Assembly (NCBI RefSeq): GCF_004331955.1
Contig: NZ_CP036532.1
Span: forward strand, 1,116,001-1,180,000
Source: Roseitalea porphyridii
GTDB lineage: Bacteria; Pseudomonadota; Alphaproteobacteria; Rhizobiales; Rhizobiaceae
DNA: 64,000 bases
Direction: 5' to 3'
In this document: positions 8,439-16,910 of the stretch, piece after piece
Numbering within the stretch: the stretch's first letter is position 1
Layout of the letters: each line of letters starts with the position of its first letter
The notes under the pieces: generated by a model
The model's input: only the letters and a program-made list of their open reading frames with translations
The model's database searches: none
Told to the model about the DNA's origin: nothing
Program-made: the position numbers and the translations under genes

Positions 8439-8842
8439 TCGACGATCTGCACCTTTGGCTGTTCGGGCTCCTGTCGGGCGATGCGGCGCTGCGCGCGGAG
8501 CTGGGCGATCCGCCTTCGATCTTCGACCGGCCGCCACCGCGCCGCGCCTTGCCGGCGGTCTATCTGGGCCGCATCGAGGCGAGCGACTGGAGCACCGACG
8601 ACGGGCCCGGCCAGGCATTCATCGCCACGATCGAAGTCTATGCGCGCGGATCCAACCGGAGCGGCCTTTACCCGATCACCGATCGCATCGGCGCGCTGAT
8701 CGCGGGCGCGGCACCGGTGACGGCCGGCGGCACGCGGATCGTTCTCGCCACCCAACTGACGGCGGCCTACGCGCACGAACGCGCGCAGTCCGCCTTCCGC
8801 GGCACGCTGCGCTTGCGCTTCCTGTGCGAGCCGGCCGCCTGA
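8435..8842 (+). CDS. DUF3168 tail terminator protein (GTA g8 type)
   Basis: A 135-residue tail-completion protein of the DUF3168/gpU-like family. The segment LPAVYLGRIEASDWST and the closing beta strands (FRGTLRLRFLCE) fit the family. GTG 8435 is chosen because it overlaps the preceding stop (GTGA) and gives the normal family length; the longer open frame upstream begins inside g7. Confidence 0.82.
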   Translation: MIDDLHLWLFGLLSGDAALRAELGDPPSIFDRPPPRRALPAVYLGRIEASDWSTDDGPGQAFIATIEVYARGSNRSGLYPITDRIGALIAGAAPVTAGGTRIVLATQLTAAYAHERAQSAFRGTLRLRFLCEPAA

Positions 8843-8876
8843 CCAATCGTCCCCTGTTCGAAACGGAGACCTTCCC

Positions 8877-9290
8877 ATGGCAGCCCAGCGCGGCAAGGAC
8901 ATCCTTCTCAAGCTCTTTGACGACGGCGCCCAGGCCTTCGTCTCGGTCGCCGGCCTGCGCACCAAGCGCATCGCCTTCGGCGCCCAGAGCGTCGACATCA
9001 CCGACACCGAATCGGCCGGCCGCTGGCGCGAACTGCTCGGCGGCGCCGGCGTCAGGCGTGTCTCGGTCTCGGGCACCGGCATCTTCAAGGACGCCGCCTC
9101 GGACGCGCTGGTGCGGCAGGCCTTCTTCGACGGCACGATCGCGCAATGGCAGATCGTCATCCCCGATTTCGGCACGATCACCGGAGCGTTCTCGATCACC
9201 GCGCTCGACTATGCCGGCAACCATGATGGCGAGGTGACGTTCGAACTGGCGCTCGAATCGGCCGCTGAGCCGGCCTTCGGGGCGCTGTGA
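8877..9290 (+). CDS. Major tail protein (GTA g9 type)
   Basis: The tail-tube subunit, 137 residues, of the TP901-1/GTA major tail family. It starts with the typical MAAQRGKDILLK segment and has the conserved RWRELLGGAGVR and GALDYAGNHDG-like regions (here SITALDYAGNHDG). Start ATG 8877 has GGAGA at normal spacing. The next gene starts on its stop codon. Confidence 0.9.
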   Translation: MAAQRGKDILLKLFDDGAQAFVSVAGLRTKRIAFGAQSVDITDTESAGRWRELLGGAGVRRVSVSGTGIFKDAASDALVRQAFFDGTIAQWQIVIPDFGTITGAFSITALDYAGNHDGEVTFELALESAAEPAFGAL

Positions 9291-9616
9291 TGCTGGTCAA
9301 CCGCAAGCGCGGCGAGATCGTCGCCAATCTGGGCGGCAAGGACCGGTGCCTGTGCCTGACGCTCGGCGCGCTCGCACGGCTCGAAAGCGCCTTCGCCGTC
9401 TCCGATCTCGCCGCGCTCGGCGAGCGCTTTTCGTCGGGCAGGCTGTCGGCGCGCGATCTGATGGTGATCATCCATGCCGGGCTTGAAGGGGGCGGGCACA
9501 CCTTCGCGCTCGACGATGTCGCCGAGATGCAGGTCGATGGCGGCATCGCCGGTTATGCGGCCATCGTCAGCGACCTGCTGGCGGCGACCTTCGGGGAAGC
9601 GGGCGCCGATGGCTGA
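9290..9616 (+). CDS. GTA tail assembly protein gp10 type
   Basis: A 108-residue protein matching the GTA gp10 family (tail-chaperone role proposed), with the start MLVNRKRGE and the segment LTLGALARLESAF typical of it. ATG 9290 shares one base with the previous stop (TGATG); an in-frame GTG directly before it (9287) is the alternative. Its end overlaps the next gene by 8 nt, a place where tail chaperones of many phages use frameshifting, although no slippery sequence is obvious here. Confidence 0.82.
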   Translation: MLVNRKRGEIVANLGGKDRCLCLTLGALARLESAFAVSDLAALGERFSSGRLSARDLMVIIHAGLEGGGHTFALDDVAEMQVDGGIAGYAAIVSDLLAATFGEAGADG

Positions 9617-9821
9617 CCGGCCGTTTCCGTGGGCCGATGCGATGCGCTTCGGCCTGGGCGTGCTGTGCCTTGCGCCGGCGGACTTCTGGGCGATGACGCC
9701 GCGCGAACTCGCCGCGGCCATGGGCGCGCTCGGCGGCAGCGCGCAGCCACCACCCGACCGCTACGCGCTCGACCGGCTGCTCAGTGAGTTTCCCGACCAT
9801 CAGGACATTGCCCATGGATGA
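9609..9821 (+). CDS. Phage tail assembly chaperone, rcc01693 type (GTA g10.1)
   Basis: A 70-residue protein with the small-family signature PFPWADAMRFGLGVL and the motif MTPRELAAAMGAL. It lies between gp10 and the tape measure gene, as in Rhodobacter capsulatus GTA. Start ATG 9609 gives the family length. It overlaps both neighbours by 8 nt. Confidence 0.85.
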   Translation: MADRPFPWADAMRFGLGVLCLAPADFWAMTPRELAAAMGALGGSAQPPPDRYALDRLLSEFPDHQDIAHG

Positions 9822-10395
9822 GCAGATCGTCGTCACCGTCGATGCCGACACGACCAAGCTCGAGGAAGCCCTCGGCCGCGTCGAGCGAAAGGCCAAAGGC
9901 TTCGGCAGCACCGTCACCCGGGCCTTCCGCGACATCGCCTTCGAGGGCAAGTCGGTCGAGGACGTCTTCCGCTCGATCGCGATGAGCGTTGCCGGCCGCG
10001 CCCTCGATGCCGGGCTCGCCCCTCTCCAGAGTGCGCTCGACGGGTTCGCCGCGCGCTCCTTCGGTGGCCTTGTCGGCGGGATCAGGCCGTTCGCCATGGG
10101 CGGCGTCGCCACGACCGGCCTGTTCGCCGGCAATGGCGGCGTGCTCGCCGCACCGGCCTATTTTCCCCACGAAGGCGGCGCGGGCGTTGCGGGCGAGGCC
10201 GGCGCCGAGGCGATCCTGCCGCTCCGGCGCGGCGCCGACGGCACGCTCGGTGTGAGCGCCGGCGACCCGGGCGGGGCGGCACCCACCGTGGTCGTCAATA
10301 TCTCGACGCCGGACGTCAAAGGCTTCGAGCGTTCGCAATCCCAGATCAGCGCGGCGCTCACGCGCGCGGTCATGCGTGGCCGGCGCGGCGTCTGA
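9814..10395 (+). CDS. Tail tape measure protein (GTA g11 type)
   Basis: A 193-residue protein with an N-terminal coiled-coil part (DTTKLEEALGRVERKAKGF), a Gly-rich middle (GGLVGGIRPFAMGGV) and the motif GEAGAEAILPLRRG shared by short GTA tape measures. The short length implies a short tail, as in known GTAs. ATG 9814, overlapping the chaperone end, is preferred over the in-frame ATG at 9784, which lies well inside that gene. Confidence 0.85.
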   Translation: MDEQIVVTVDADTTKLEEALGRVERKAKGFGSTVTRAFRDIAFEGKSVEDVFRSIAMSVAGRALDAGLAPLQSALDGFAARSFGGLVGGIRPFAMGGVATTGLFAGNGGVLAAPAYFPHEGGAGVAGEAGAEAILPLRRGADGTLGVSAGDPGGAAPTVVVNISTPDVKGFERSQSQISAALTRAVMRGRRGV

Positions 10396-10406
10396 GGAGA
10401 TCCGTC

Positions 10407-11018
10407 TTGTCCGCATTCCATGATGTGGCGTTTACCGTGCGCCAGCCCTTCGGCGTTCAGGTCGCAACGCAGCGCCGCGTCGATGTCGTCGCGCTCGCTT
10501 CGGGCCATGAGACCCGCAATGCGCGCACGGCCGATGCGCTGCGCCGCTACACGATTCCGGTGGGCACGCGGCCCATCGCCGAGATACGCGCCATCCTGTC
10601 CTTCTTCGAAGCGCGGGGCGGTCCGCTGCACGCGTTCCGCTTCCGCGATCCCGTCGAGCCGTCGACGGCCGCTGATGGCGGCGCGCCTTCGGCGGTCGAT
10701 GCGTCGGTCGGCATTGGCGATGGCACCGTCACCGACTTCCAGCTTCGCACTGCGAGCGGGCGGACGATCCGCAAGCCCGACGCGCAAACCGTGCTCGTCG
10801 CGCTCGACGGTGTGGCGGTCGATCCCGCCGACTATACGGTCGGTCAATCGACGGGACTGGTCGCGTTTGCGACACCGCCCGGCAGCGGCGTGCTCGTCAC
10901 CGCCGGCTGTTTGTTCGACGTGCCCGTGCGGTTCGAAAACCAGAGCCTTTCGGTGACGCGCGCCGATCCTGAAAGCGGATCGCTCGACGATCTGGTGCTG
11001 ATGGAGGTGATCGCATGA
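10407..11018 (+). CDS. DUF2460 distal tail protein (GTA g12 type)
   Basis: A 203-residue distal-tail protein (gp12/DUF2460, TIGR02217 type). The segment SFFEARGGPLHAFRFRDP is the family hallmark. Translation starts at TTG 10407; GAGGAG lies about 8 nt upstream and the following residues (SAFHDVAF) match the usual N-terminus. Its stop overlaps the next start by 4 nt. Confidence 0.88.
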   Translation: MSAFHDVAFTVRQPFGVQVATQRRVDVVALASGHETRNARTADALRRYTIPVGTRPIAEIRAILSFFEARGGPLHAFRFRDPVEPSTAADGGAPSAVDASVGIGDGTVTDFQLRTASGRTIRKPDAQTVLVALDGVAVDPADYTVGQSTGLVAFATPPGSGVLVTAGCLFDVPVRFENQSLSVTRADPESGSLDDLVLMEVIA

Positions 11019-11911
11019 AGACGCTGCATCCGGGCCTTCAGGCGCATCTTGAGGGCGACGTCACCACGGTCTGCATGGTCTGGATCGTCACCCGCGCCGA
11101 TGGCGAAAGGCTCGGCTTCACCGACCATGACCGGCCGCTGACTGTCAGGGGCGTGACCTGCGAGCCCGAGACCGGCTTTTCGGCGGGCGCTGCGGAAGCC
11201 TCGCTCGGCCTTGGTGGCGACATCTCCGATGTTTCCGGCGCGCTTGCCTCGGACCGCATCGCCGACGCCGACATCGAGCGCGGCCTCTATGACGGGGCCG
11301 ATGTCGCGCTCTATCTGGTCGACTGGCAGGCGCCGGAGACCGCAACGCTGCTGCGCCGGTTTCACGTCGGCGAGATCGTGCGCGAGGGACCGGCGTTCCG
11401 GGCCGAACTGCGCAGCCTGTCGGCGGCACTCGACCAGCCGCGCGGCCGCTACTTCACGCGCCAGTGCGACGCCGCGCTCGGCGATGCGCGCTGCGGCTTC
11501 GATCTGGCCGGCACGCCGGGCTTTTCCGATGCGGGGACCGTCGCGGCGACCGATGATGCCCGGGTCGTCGATCTCGGTGGCATCGCGCCGTTCGCCGACC
11601 GCTGGTACGACCATGGCACGCTGCGCTTCGATACCGGCGCGCGCGCCGGCGACTTGCTCGCCGTGCAGACCGTGCGTCCGCTCGAGGCCGGGCAGGTGCG
11701 CGTTGCGCTGCGCGAACCGGTCGGCGTTGCGCCGGCTATCGGCGATCAGGCAACGCTTATGGCCGGTTGCGACAAGCGCTTCGAGACCTGCAAGGCGAGA
11801 TTCGGCAATCATCTCAATTTCCGCGGATTTCCGCACATGCCCGGCGACGACCGGGCGCTTGGCTATCTGCGCCAGGACGATGTGTTCGACGGTGGACCGC
11901 TTGTCCCCTGA
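11015..11911 (+). CDS. DUF2163 tail hub protein (GTA g13 type)
   Basis: A 298-residue baseplate hub protein. It holds the four-Cys iron-sulfur-type pattern of this family: CDAALGDARCGF in the middle and CDKRFETCKARF near the end, followed by NHLNFRGFPHMPGDD, a strongly conserved closing motif. Such cysteines bind an Fe-S cluster in the R. capsulatus GTA hub structure. ATG 11015 overlaps the g12-type stop. Confidence 0.9.
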   Translation: MKTLHPGLQAHLEGDVTTVCMVWIVTRADGERLGFTDHDRPLTVRGVTCEPETGFSAGAAEASLGLGGDISDVSGALASDRIADADIERGLYDGADVALYLVDWQAPETATLLRRFHVGEIVREGPAFRAELRSLSAALDQPRGRYFTRQCDAALGDARCGFDLAGTPGFSDAGTVAATDDARVVDLGGIAPFADRWYDHGTLRFDTGARAGDLLAVQTVRPLEAGQVRVALREPVGVAPAIGDQATLMAGCDKRFETCKARFGNHLNFRGFPHMPGDDRALGYLRQDDVFDGGPLVP

Positions 11912-12359
11912 CCCCGACGCGACACGCTCGGCGATCCTGTCGGCGGCCCGCCGCTGGATCGGCACCCCCTATCGGCACCAGGGCTGCCGGCGCGGCGTCG
12001 GCTGCGACTGTCTCGGCCTGATCGCCGGCATCTGGGGCGAGGTCTATGGCGCGATTCCCGCCTACGACCGCACCTATTCGGCCGACTGGGCCGAAAGCGC
12101 CGGCCGGGGCGAACCGCTGCTCGCCGCCTGCCGGGCCCGCTGCGCAGCGATGTCCCTGCAGACGATGCGGCCGGGCGATCTTCTGGTCTTCCGGTTCACG
12201 CCGCTCGTCGCCGCCAAGCATCTGGCGATCCTGACCGGCGCGCAAACCATGATCCACGCACGCGAACGCCATGCCGTCTGCGAGACCGCGCTGACGGCGT
12301 GGTGGCGCCGGCGCATTGCCGGCGTCTTCGCCTTTCCCCCGATCGACGGAAACCAATAG
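11892..12359 (+). CDS. NlpC/P60 cell-wall peptidase (GTA g14 type)
   Basis: A 155-residue cysteine peptidase that is thought to open peptidoglycan during DNA delivery. The catalytic Cys is in GCDCLGLI (about residue 40) and the His in AAKHLAIL (about 110). The conserved RWIGTPYRHQG segment precedes them. No ATG fits: GTG 11892 or TTG 11901 are the possible starts, giving an overlap of 20 or 11 nt with the hub gene. The length fits the family with either. Confidence 0.87.
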   Translation: MDRLSPDPDATRSAILSAARRWIGTPYRHQGCRRGVGCDCLGLIAGIWGEVYGAIPAYDRTYSADWAESAGRGEPLLAACRARCAAMSLQTMRPGDLLVFRFTPLVAAKHLAILTGAQTMIHARERHAVCETALTAWWRRRIAGVFAFPPIDGNQ

Positions 12360-12365
12360 CCCGCC

Positions 12366-15300
12366 ATGGCGACAATTCTGCTTCAGGCCGCCGGCGGCAT
12401 GCTCGGCGGTGTTTTCGGCTCGTTCGGCGCAACGGTGGGCACCGCCGCCGGCGCGCTTGCCGGCTACTGGGTCGACGGGACCCTGTTCGGCAAGTCGACC
12501 CATCGCGAGGGCGCGCGCCTGACCGAAGCCCGGCCGATGACCGCCGAGGAGGGCGCGCCGGTGCCGCGCGCCTATGGCCATGTGCGCCTCGCCGGAACCG
12601 TCATCTGGGCAACCCGGCTCGAGGAGCAGGCGACGACCGAGCGCCAGGGCGGCAAGGGCGGCCCGCGCGTGACGACGACGACCTACAGCTATTTCGGCAA
12701 TGTGGCGGTGGCCCTGTGCGAAGGGCCGGTCGCCATGGTCAAGCGCGTGTGGGCCGACGGGCGCGAGATCGACCTGACCGAAGTCGACATGCGCATCTAC
12801 ACCGGCACCGCCACCCAGCCCATCGATCCGCTGATCGAGGCGCGCCAGGGGGCCGGCAACGCGCCCGCCTATCGCAACGTCGTCTACATCGTTTTCGAGC
12901 GCCTGCCGCTTGAACCCTATGGCAACCGCATTCCGCAGATCGAAGCGGAGATCGTGCGCCCGGTCGGCGAACTCGAAACCGCGATCACAGCCGTCTCGGT
13001 CATCCCCGGCGCGACCGAACACGGCCTGTCGCCCGACCCGGCGACCAGCCTCGTTGGCTCCGGCGAGACCGTCGAGCACAACCGCCATATCCTGCATGCG
13101 GGCAATGACTGGACCGCCTCGATCGACGAGTTGCAGGCGATCTGCCCGAACCTCCAGCATGTCTCGCTGATCGTCACCTGGTTCGGGGATGATCTGCGCG
13201 CCGGCGACTGTGCGATCCGCCCCGGCGTCACCGAACGACAGATGGGCGCCGAAACGCCGGCCTGGCGGGTCAGCGGTCTGACGCGGTCCGATCCGGATGC
13301 GCGGCTGGTTAGCCGCGTCGACGGCCGGCCCGCCTATGGCGGAACGCCGACCGATGCGTCCGTCATCACGGCCATCCGTGACCTGAAGGCGCGCGGCCTT
13401 TCGGTCACCTTGCATCCGTTCATCATGATGGACGTGGCGCAGGACAATGCGTTGCCCGATCCCTATGGCGGGGCGGCGCAGGCGCCCTATCCATGGCGCG
13501 GCCGCATCACCTGCCATCCGGGGCCCGGTCAGCCCGGCAGCGCCGACCGCACGGCGACGGCGCAAGGCCAGGTCGCCGCTTTCGTCGGCACCACGCAGGC
13601 GACCGATCTGGCCGTCAGCGGCGAGACTGTCTTGCCCGGTCCGGCGGCCGATTGGGGCTATCGCCGCATGGTGCTGCACATGGCCCGGCTCGCCCAGATC
13701 GCCGGCGGGGTCGATGCGATGCTGATCGGCTCGGAACTGCGCGGGCTGACCTGGCTGCGCGGGGCAGGGGACACGTTCCCCTTCGTCGACGCGCTGCGGC
13801 AACTGGCGACCGATGTGCGCGCCATCCTCGGTCCGGGCTGCAATCTGACCTATGGCGCCGACTGGTCGGAGTATTTCGGCTATCACCCGCCGGACGGTTC
13901 GGGCGATGTCTATTACCACCTAGATCCGCTCTGGGCGGCCCAGGAGATCGACGCGGTCGGTATCGACAACTACATGCCGCTCGCCGACTGGCGCGAGGGC
14001 GACCTTTCCGAGGCGGGCGGCAATCCCGACGGCATGCTCGCCCATGACGATGCGGCCGCGATGGGGGCGGCCATCGCGGCGGGCGAGGGGTTCGACTGGT
14101 ACTATGTCTCGCCCGCCGACCGGCAGAACCGCGTCCGCACGCCGATCGCCGACGGCGCTCACGGCAAGCCATGGGTCTATCGCTACAAGGATCTCGTGGC
14201 CTGGTGGTCGAACGCCCATGTCGACCGGCGCGGCGGCATCGAGACCGGCCCACAATCGCCCTGGGTGCCGCATGCCAAGCCGATCTGGTTCACTGAACTC
14301 GGCTGTCCGGCCGTCCACGCCGGCCCCAACCAGCCCAACGTCTTCCCCGATCCGAAGTCGGCTGAAAGCGCTCGGCCGCATTTTTCCAACGGCGCCCGTT
14401 CGGACGGCGCCCAGCGCGCCTTTGTCGACGCCCATCTCGCCCATTGGGCGCAGGTCGGCTCGGCGGCCAACCCGCTCGCGCCGGGCGCGAGCACGCCGAT
14501 GGTCGATCCCGGTCGCATGTTCCTGTGGGCCTGGGATGCCCGGCCGTTTCCGGAGTTTCCGCGCAACGGCGCGATCTGGGGCGACGGTGCGAACTGGCTC
14601 ACCGGTCACTGGCTGAACGGGCGCCTTGGCGGCGCGCCGCTCGCCGGCCTGATCGCCGCCGTGTTCGCCGACCATGGCCTGCCGCCGCCGGACGTCAGCG
14701 CCGTGCGCGGCACGGTTCTGGGCATGAGCGTCGACCGCCCGGCCGGCATCCGCGCCACGCTCGAACCGCTGGTCGACACGTTCGGCCTTGTGGTGACCGA
14801 CACGGGCACCGAAGACGCGCCGAGCCTGCGCTTTGCCAGCGAAGCGTACCGACCCGTCACGTTGCCGGCCGAAGCGATCTGCCTTGGCCGTGAGACCGGA
14901 AATCGCCGTCTGGCCACCGGTCAGGCCGACGAATTGCCGGCGGAGGTCGTGGTGCGCTATCGGGACGCGCTGACCGACTACCGGATGCAATCGGCCCGCT
15001 CGCACCGGCGTGAGGGGCCGTCCGCGCGCCTTGTCGATCTCAATCTGCCGTGCACGCTCGATGGCGACGCGGCCCGTCACGTCGCCGAGGCCGCGATCGG
15101 GCGCTTCTGGGCCGGGCGCGACGGACTGCGGCTCGAACTGCCGGTGCGCTTCGCCGGTCTCGAGCCGGGCGACGTCATCGCGCTGGACGATGCGCCATCG
15201 GCCCACTGGCGCATCACCGGCATCGATCTGACCGACCGGCTCGAGGTCACGGCCGTCTCGGTCCATGGCGCGCCGGCCGGTGCCGCGCGTCCCTCGCTGC

Positions 15301-16289
15301 CCGACCGCGCCGCTTCCCCGGAGGCGCTCGGCCTGTTCGGCGGCCCGCCCGAGGCGCTGTTGCTCGATCTTCCCATGCTCGACCAGTCGGCCCCGGAAGC
15401 CAATTTCAGGATCGCCCTGCGCGCCGTGCCCGCGCGCCCGCAGGCGGTGTTCGCTTCACCGGGCGCCGACGGGTTCGAGTTGCGCCGCACCGTGCCGGGC
15501 AATGCCCTGATCGGTCGGCTCACGGCGCCGCTCGCCCCCGGACCGTCCGGCCGATACGACCGGGCGAACGCGATCGAGCTGGTGCTGCCGTCCGGTGAAC
15601 TGGCGTCGGTCGCTGAGGACCTGCTTCTGGCCGGGCGCAACACGGTCGCCATCGAGGTGACGGACGGGCTGTTCGAGGTCGCCCAGTTCCGGTTCGCCGA
15701 GGAGATCGCGCAGGGGCACTGGCGACTGACAGCATTGCTGCGCGGCCAGGCGGGCACCGAGGATGCCGCCGCGCTCGGCGCGCCCGCGGACGCCCGCATC
15801 GTTGTGCTCGACGACCGCGTGCCAGCCGCCGGCCTCCGGGCGACGGAGATCGGCATTGCGCTCAACTGGCGCATCGGACCGGTCGGGCGGACCTTCTCGG
15901 ACCGCTACTTCGCCACGCTCTCCGCCACCGGCGGGGTTCGCGCCCTGACGCCGCTTGCGCCGGTCCATCTGCGCGCGAAGGCGGGTGTGGACGGCTCGCT
16001 CGCACTGCGCTGGGTTCGCCGGTCCCGTCTCGGCTTCGGCACGCAACTTGCCGCGGACGCGCCGCTCGGCGAGGACGTCGAACGCTATGCGGTGACGCTG
16101 TTCGATGCGGGCGGCGCATCCATCCACGCCGCCGAGACCGGCACGCCCCTTCTCGAACTCGAGCCGTCCCTCGTCGGCTCCCTCTACGGCGCGACACCGT
16201 CCGAGGTGGACTGCGAGGTTCGCCAGATCGGCACACGGATCGGCGCAGGCCTGCCGGCACGCGCCGTCCTGCCTGTGGACCTTCCCTGA
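12366..16289 (+). CDS. GTA host-specificity / megatron protein (g15 type)
   Basis: A 1307-residue baseplate and receptor-binding protein. Residues 1-50 are hydrophobic and Gly/Ala-rich (likely membrane-inserting), followed by the conserved RAYGHVRLAGTVIW region. A TIM-barrel glycoside-hydrolase-like domain (GTA_TIM) runs from about residue 430 to 730 (motifs MLIGSELRGLTWLR, YGADWSEYFGY, KPIWFTELGCPAVH), then the phage-tail_3 domain and C-terminal immunoglobulin-like parts. Length and domain order match R. capsulatus gp15. It closes the particle cluster apart from one small gene. Confidence 0.93.
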   Translation: MATILLQAAGGMLGGVFGSFGATVGTAAGALAGYWVDGTLFGKSTHREGARLTEARPMTAEEGAPVPRAYGHVRLAGTVIWATRLEEQATTERQGGKGGPRVTTTTYSYFGNVAVALCEGPVAMVKRVWADGREIDLTEVDMRIYTGTATQPIDPLIEARQGAGNAPAYRNVVYIVFERLPLEPYGNRIPQIEAEIVRPVGELETAITAVSVIPGATEHGLSPDPATSLVGSGETVEHNRHILHAGNDWTASIDELQAICPNLQHVSLIVTWFGDDLRAGDCAIRPGVTERQMGAETPAWRVSGLTRSDPDARLVSRVDGRPAYGGTPTDASVITAIRDLKARGLSVTLHPFIMMDVAQDNALPDPYGGAAQAPYPWRGRITCHPGPGQPGSADRTATAQGQVAAFVGTTQATDLAVSGETVLPGPAADWGYRRMVLHMARLAQIAGGVDAMLIGSELRGLTWLRGAGDTFPFVDALRQLATDVRAILGPGCNLTYGADWSEYFGYHPPDGSGDVYYHLDPLWAAQEIDAVGIDNYMPLADWREGDLSEAGGNPDGMLAHDDAAAMGAAIAAGEGFDWYYVSPADRQNRVRTPIADGAHGKPWVYRYKDLVAWWSNAHVDRRGGIETGPQSPWVPHAKPIWFTELGCPAVHAGPNQPNVFPDPKSAESARPHFSNGARSDGAQRAFVDAHLAHWAQVGSAANPLAPGASTPMVDPGRMFLWAWDARPFPEFPRNGAIWGDGANWLTGHWLNGRLGGAPLAGLIAAVFADHGLPPPDVSAVRGTVLGMSVDRPAGIRATLEPLVDTFGLVVTDTGTEDAPSLRFASEAYRPVTLPAEAICLGRETGNRRLATGQADELPAEVVVRYRDALTDYRMQSARSHRREGPSARLVDLNLPCTLDGDAARHVAEAAIGRFWAGRDGLRLELPVRFAGLEPGDVIALDDAPSAHWRITGIDLTDRLEVTAVSVHGAPAGAARPSLPDRAASPEALGLFGGPPEALLLDLPMLDQSAPEANFRIALRAVPARPQAVFASPGADGFELRRTVPGNALIGRLTAPLAPGPSGRYDRANAIELVLPSGELASVAEDLLLAGRNTVAIEVTDGLFEVAQFRFAEEIAQGHWRLTALLRGQAGTEDAAALGAPADARIVVLDDRVPAAGLRATEIGIALNWRIGPVGRTFSDRYFATLSATGGVRALTPLAPVHLRAKAGVDGSLALRWVRRSRLGFGTQLAADAPLGEDVERYAVTLFDAGGASIHAAETGTPLLELEPSLVGSLYGATPSEVDCEVRQIGTRIGAGLPARAVLPVDLP

Positions 16290-16311
16290 CAACAAACCGA
16301 AAGGAAACGTG

Positions 16312-16518
16312 ATGAACACCGTCAAACCCTGGTATCTGTCCAAGACGATCTGGGCCGCCCTCGTCTCCATCGCCGCCACGTTCGGCTCCGCTCTCGGTAT
16401 TCCCGTCGATCAGGCCGCCCATGAGGGTCTTGTCGAGGCGATCCTGCAACTGGTATCGGCTGGCGCGGGCGCCGTCGCCATCCTCGGACGGATGACGGCC
16501 CACAGCCGCATCGGCTGA
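16312..16518 (+). CDS. Small holin-like membrane protein
   Basis: A 68-residue protein starting 22 nt after the g15-type gene with AAAGGAAA as ribosome binding site. It has the pattern YLSKTIWAALVSIAATF (first hydrophobic helix), a short polar loop around DQAAHEG, a second hydrophobic helix, and a basic end ILGRMTAHSRIG. The same layout is common in small phage holin-like proteins encoded near endolysins. A lysis role is inferred; no endolysin gene is next to it other than the NlpC/P60 peptidase. Confidence 0.6.
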   Translation: MNTVKPWYLSKTIWAALVSIAATFGSALGIPVDQAAHEGLVEAILQLVSAGAGAVAILGRMTAHSRIG

Positions 16519-16536
16519 ACGCATGCACCGGGCAAC

Positions 16537-16569
16537 GTTCAGTTTGTGTTCAGGTGCCCGTGACTATAC
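16537..16569 (+). promoter_or_regulatory. Direct-repeat box and -10 of feuN (candidate FeuP site)
   Basis: GTTCAG (16537-16542), five bases, GTTCAG (16548-16553), ten bases, then CTATAC (16564-16569). Direct hexamers 11 bp apart with a -10 about ten bases downstream is the typical arrangement for OmpR/PhoP-family activators. The -10 ends 7 nt before ATG 16577, so transcription would start at or next to the start codon. Assignment to FeuP is inferred from the adjacent genes. Confidence 0.5.
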
Positions 16570-16576
16570 GGAAGCC

Positions 16577-16840
16577 ATGATGATCAAGCACGCATACATG
16601 GTTGGCGTATTGGCCCTGGGACTGGCGTATTCCGCGCCCGCCCCGGCTGCCGAAACGATGCAGCTCGCGACCGACAACTGCTTCCAGGTCGGCCAGAACC
16701 TCGCCGCGCGTCAGGGCGCCACCCTCGTGGGCGCCGAAGCGGCACAGCAGAACGGCGCGTCAGGATGCCGCGTCGTGCTCCTCTACGAGGCCCAGGGCGG
16801 CGAGCGGCCGCGCCGCGAGGAGATTTTCGTCGCACAATAG
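16577..16840 (+). CDS. feuN: FeuN-like small periplasmic protein
   Basis: An 87-residue protein with a clear signal peptide (cleavage near PAPAAE) and a mature part with two cysteines (DNCFQVG and ASGCRVV) that could form a disulfide. In Sinorhizobium meliloti a small periplasmic protein, FeuN, encoded next to feuP-feuQ, holds the FeuQ sensor in check. Size, signal peptide and position agree. It precedes the response regulator by 70 nt, with a stem-loop in the gap. The start could be ATG 16577 or 16580; the promoter position favours a nearly leaderless mRNA beginning at 16577. Confidence 0.7.
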   Translation: MMIKHAYMVGVLALGLAYSAPAPAAETMQLATDNCFQVGQNLAARQGATLVGAEAAQQNGASGCRVVLLYEAQGGERPRREEIFVAQ

Positions 16841-16851
16841 ACCGTGATAGA

Positions 16852-16870
16852 ACGCACAGTGCTTGTGCGT
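16852..16870 (+). other. Stem-loop between feuN and feuP
   Basis: ACGCACA (16852-16858), a 5-nt loop and TGTGCGT (16864-16870) form a 7-bp hairpin without a following T tract. A second weak inverted repeat (CCGG-gctaga-CCGG) follows. It may lower feuPQ expression relative to feuN or protect the feuN mRNA end. Confidence 0.4.
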
Positions 16871-16910
16871 GTGCCGGGCTAGACCGGACACGCAGGAAGG
16901 GAGCGGGCCG

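Noticed and set aside
9590-9621. Programmed frameshift between gp10 and the tail chaperone
   Set aside because: The genes overlap by 8 nt, but no slippery heptamer is visible, and the chaperone has its own ATG.
2026-16518. Ordinary temperate prophage
   Set aside because: No integrase, repressor, replication, excision or attachment sequence flanks the cluster, and both sides are ordinary chromosomal genes.
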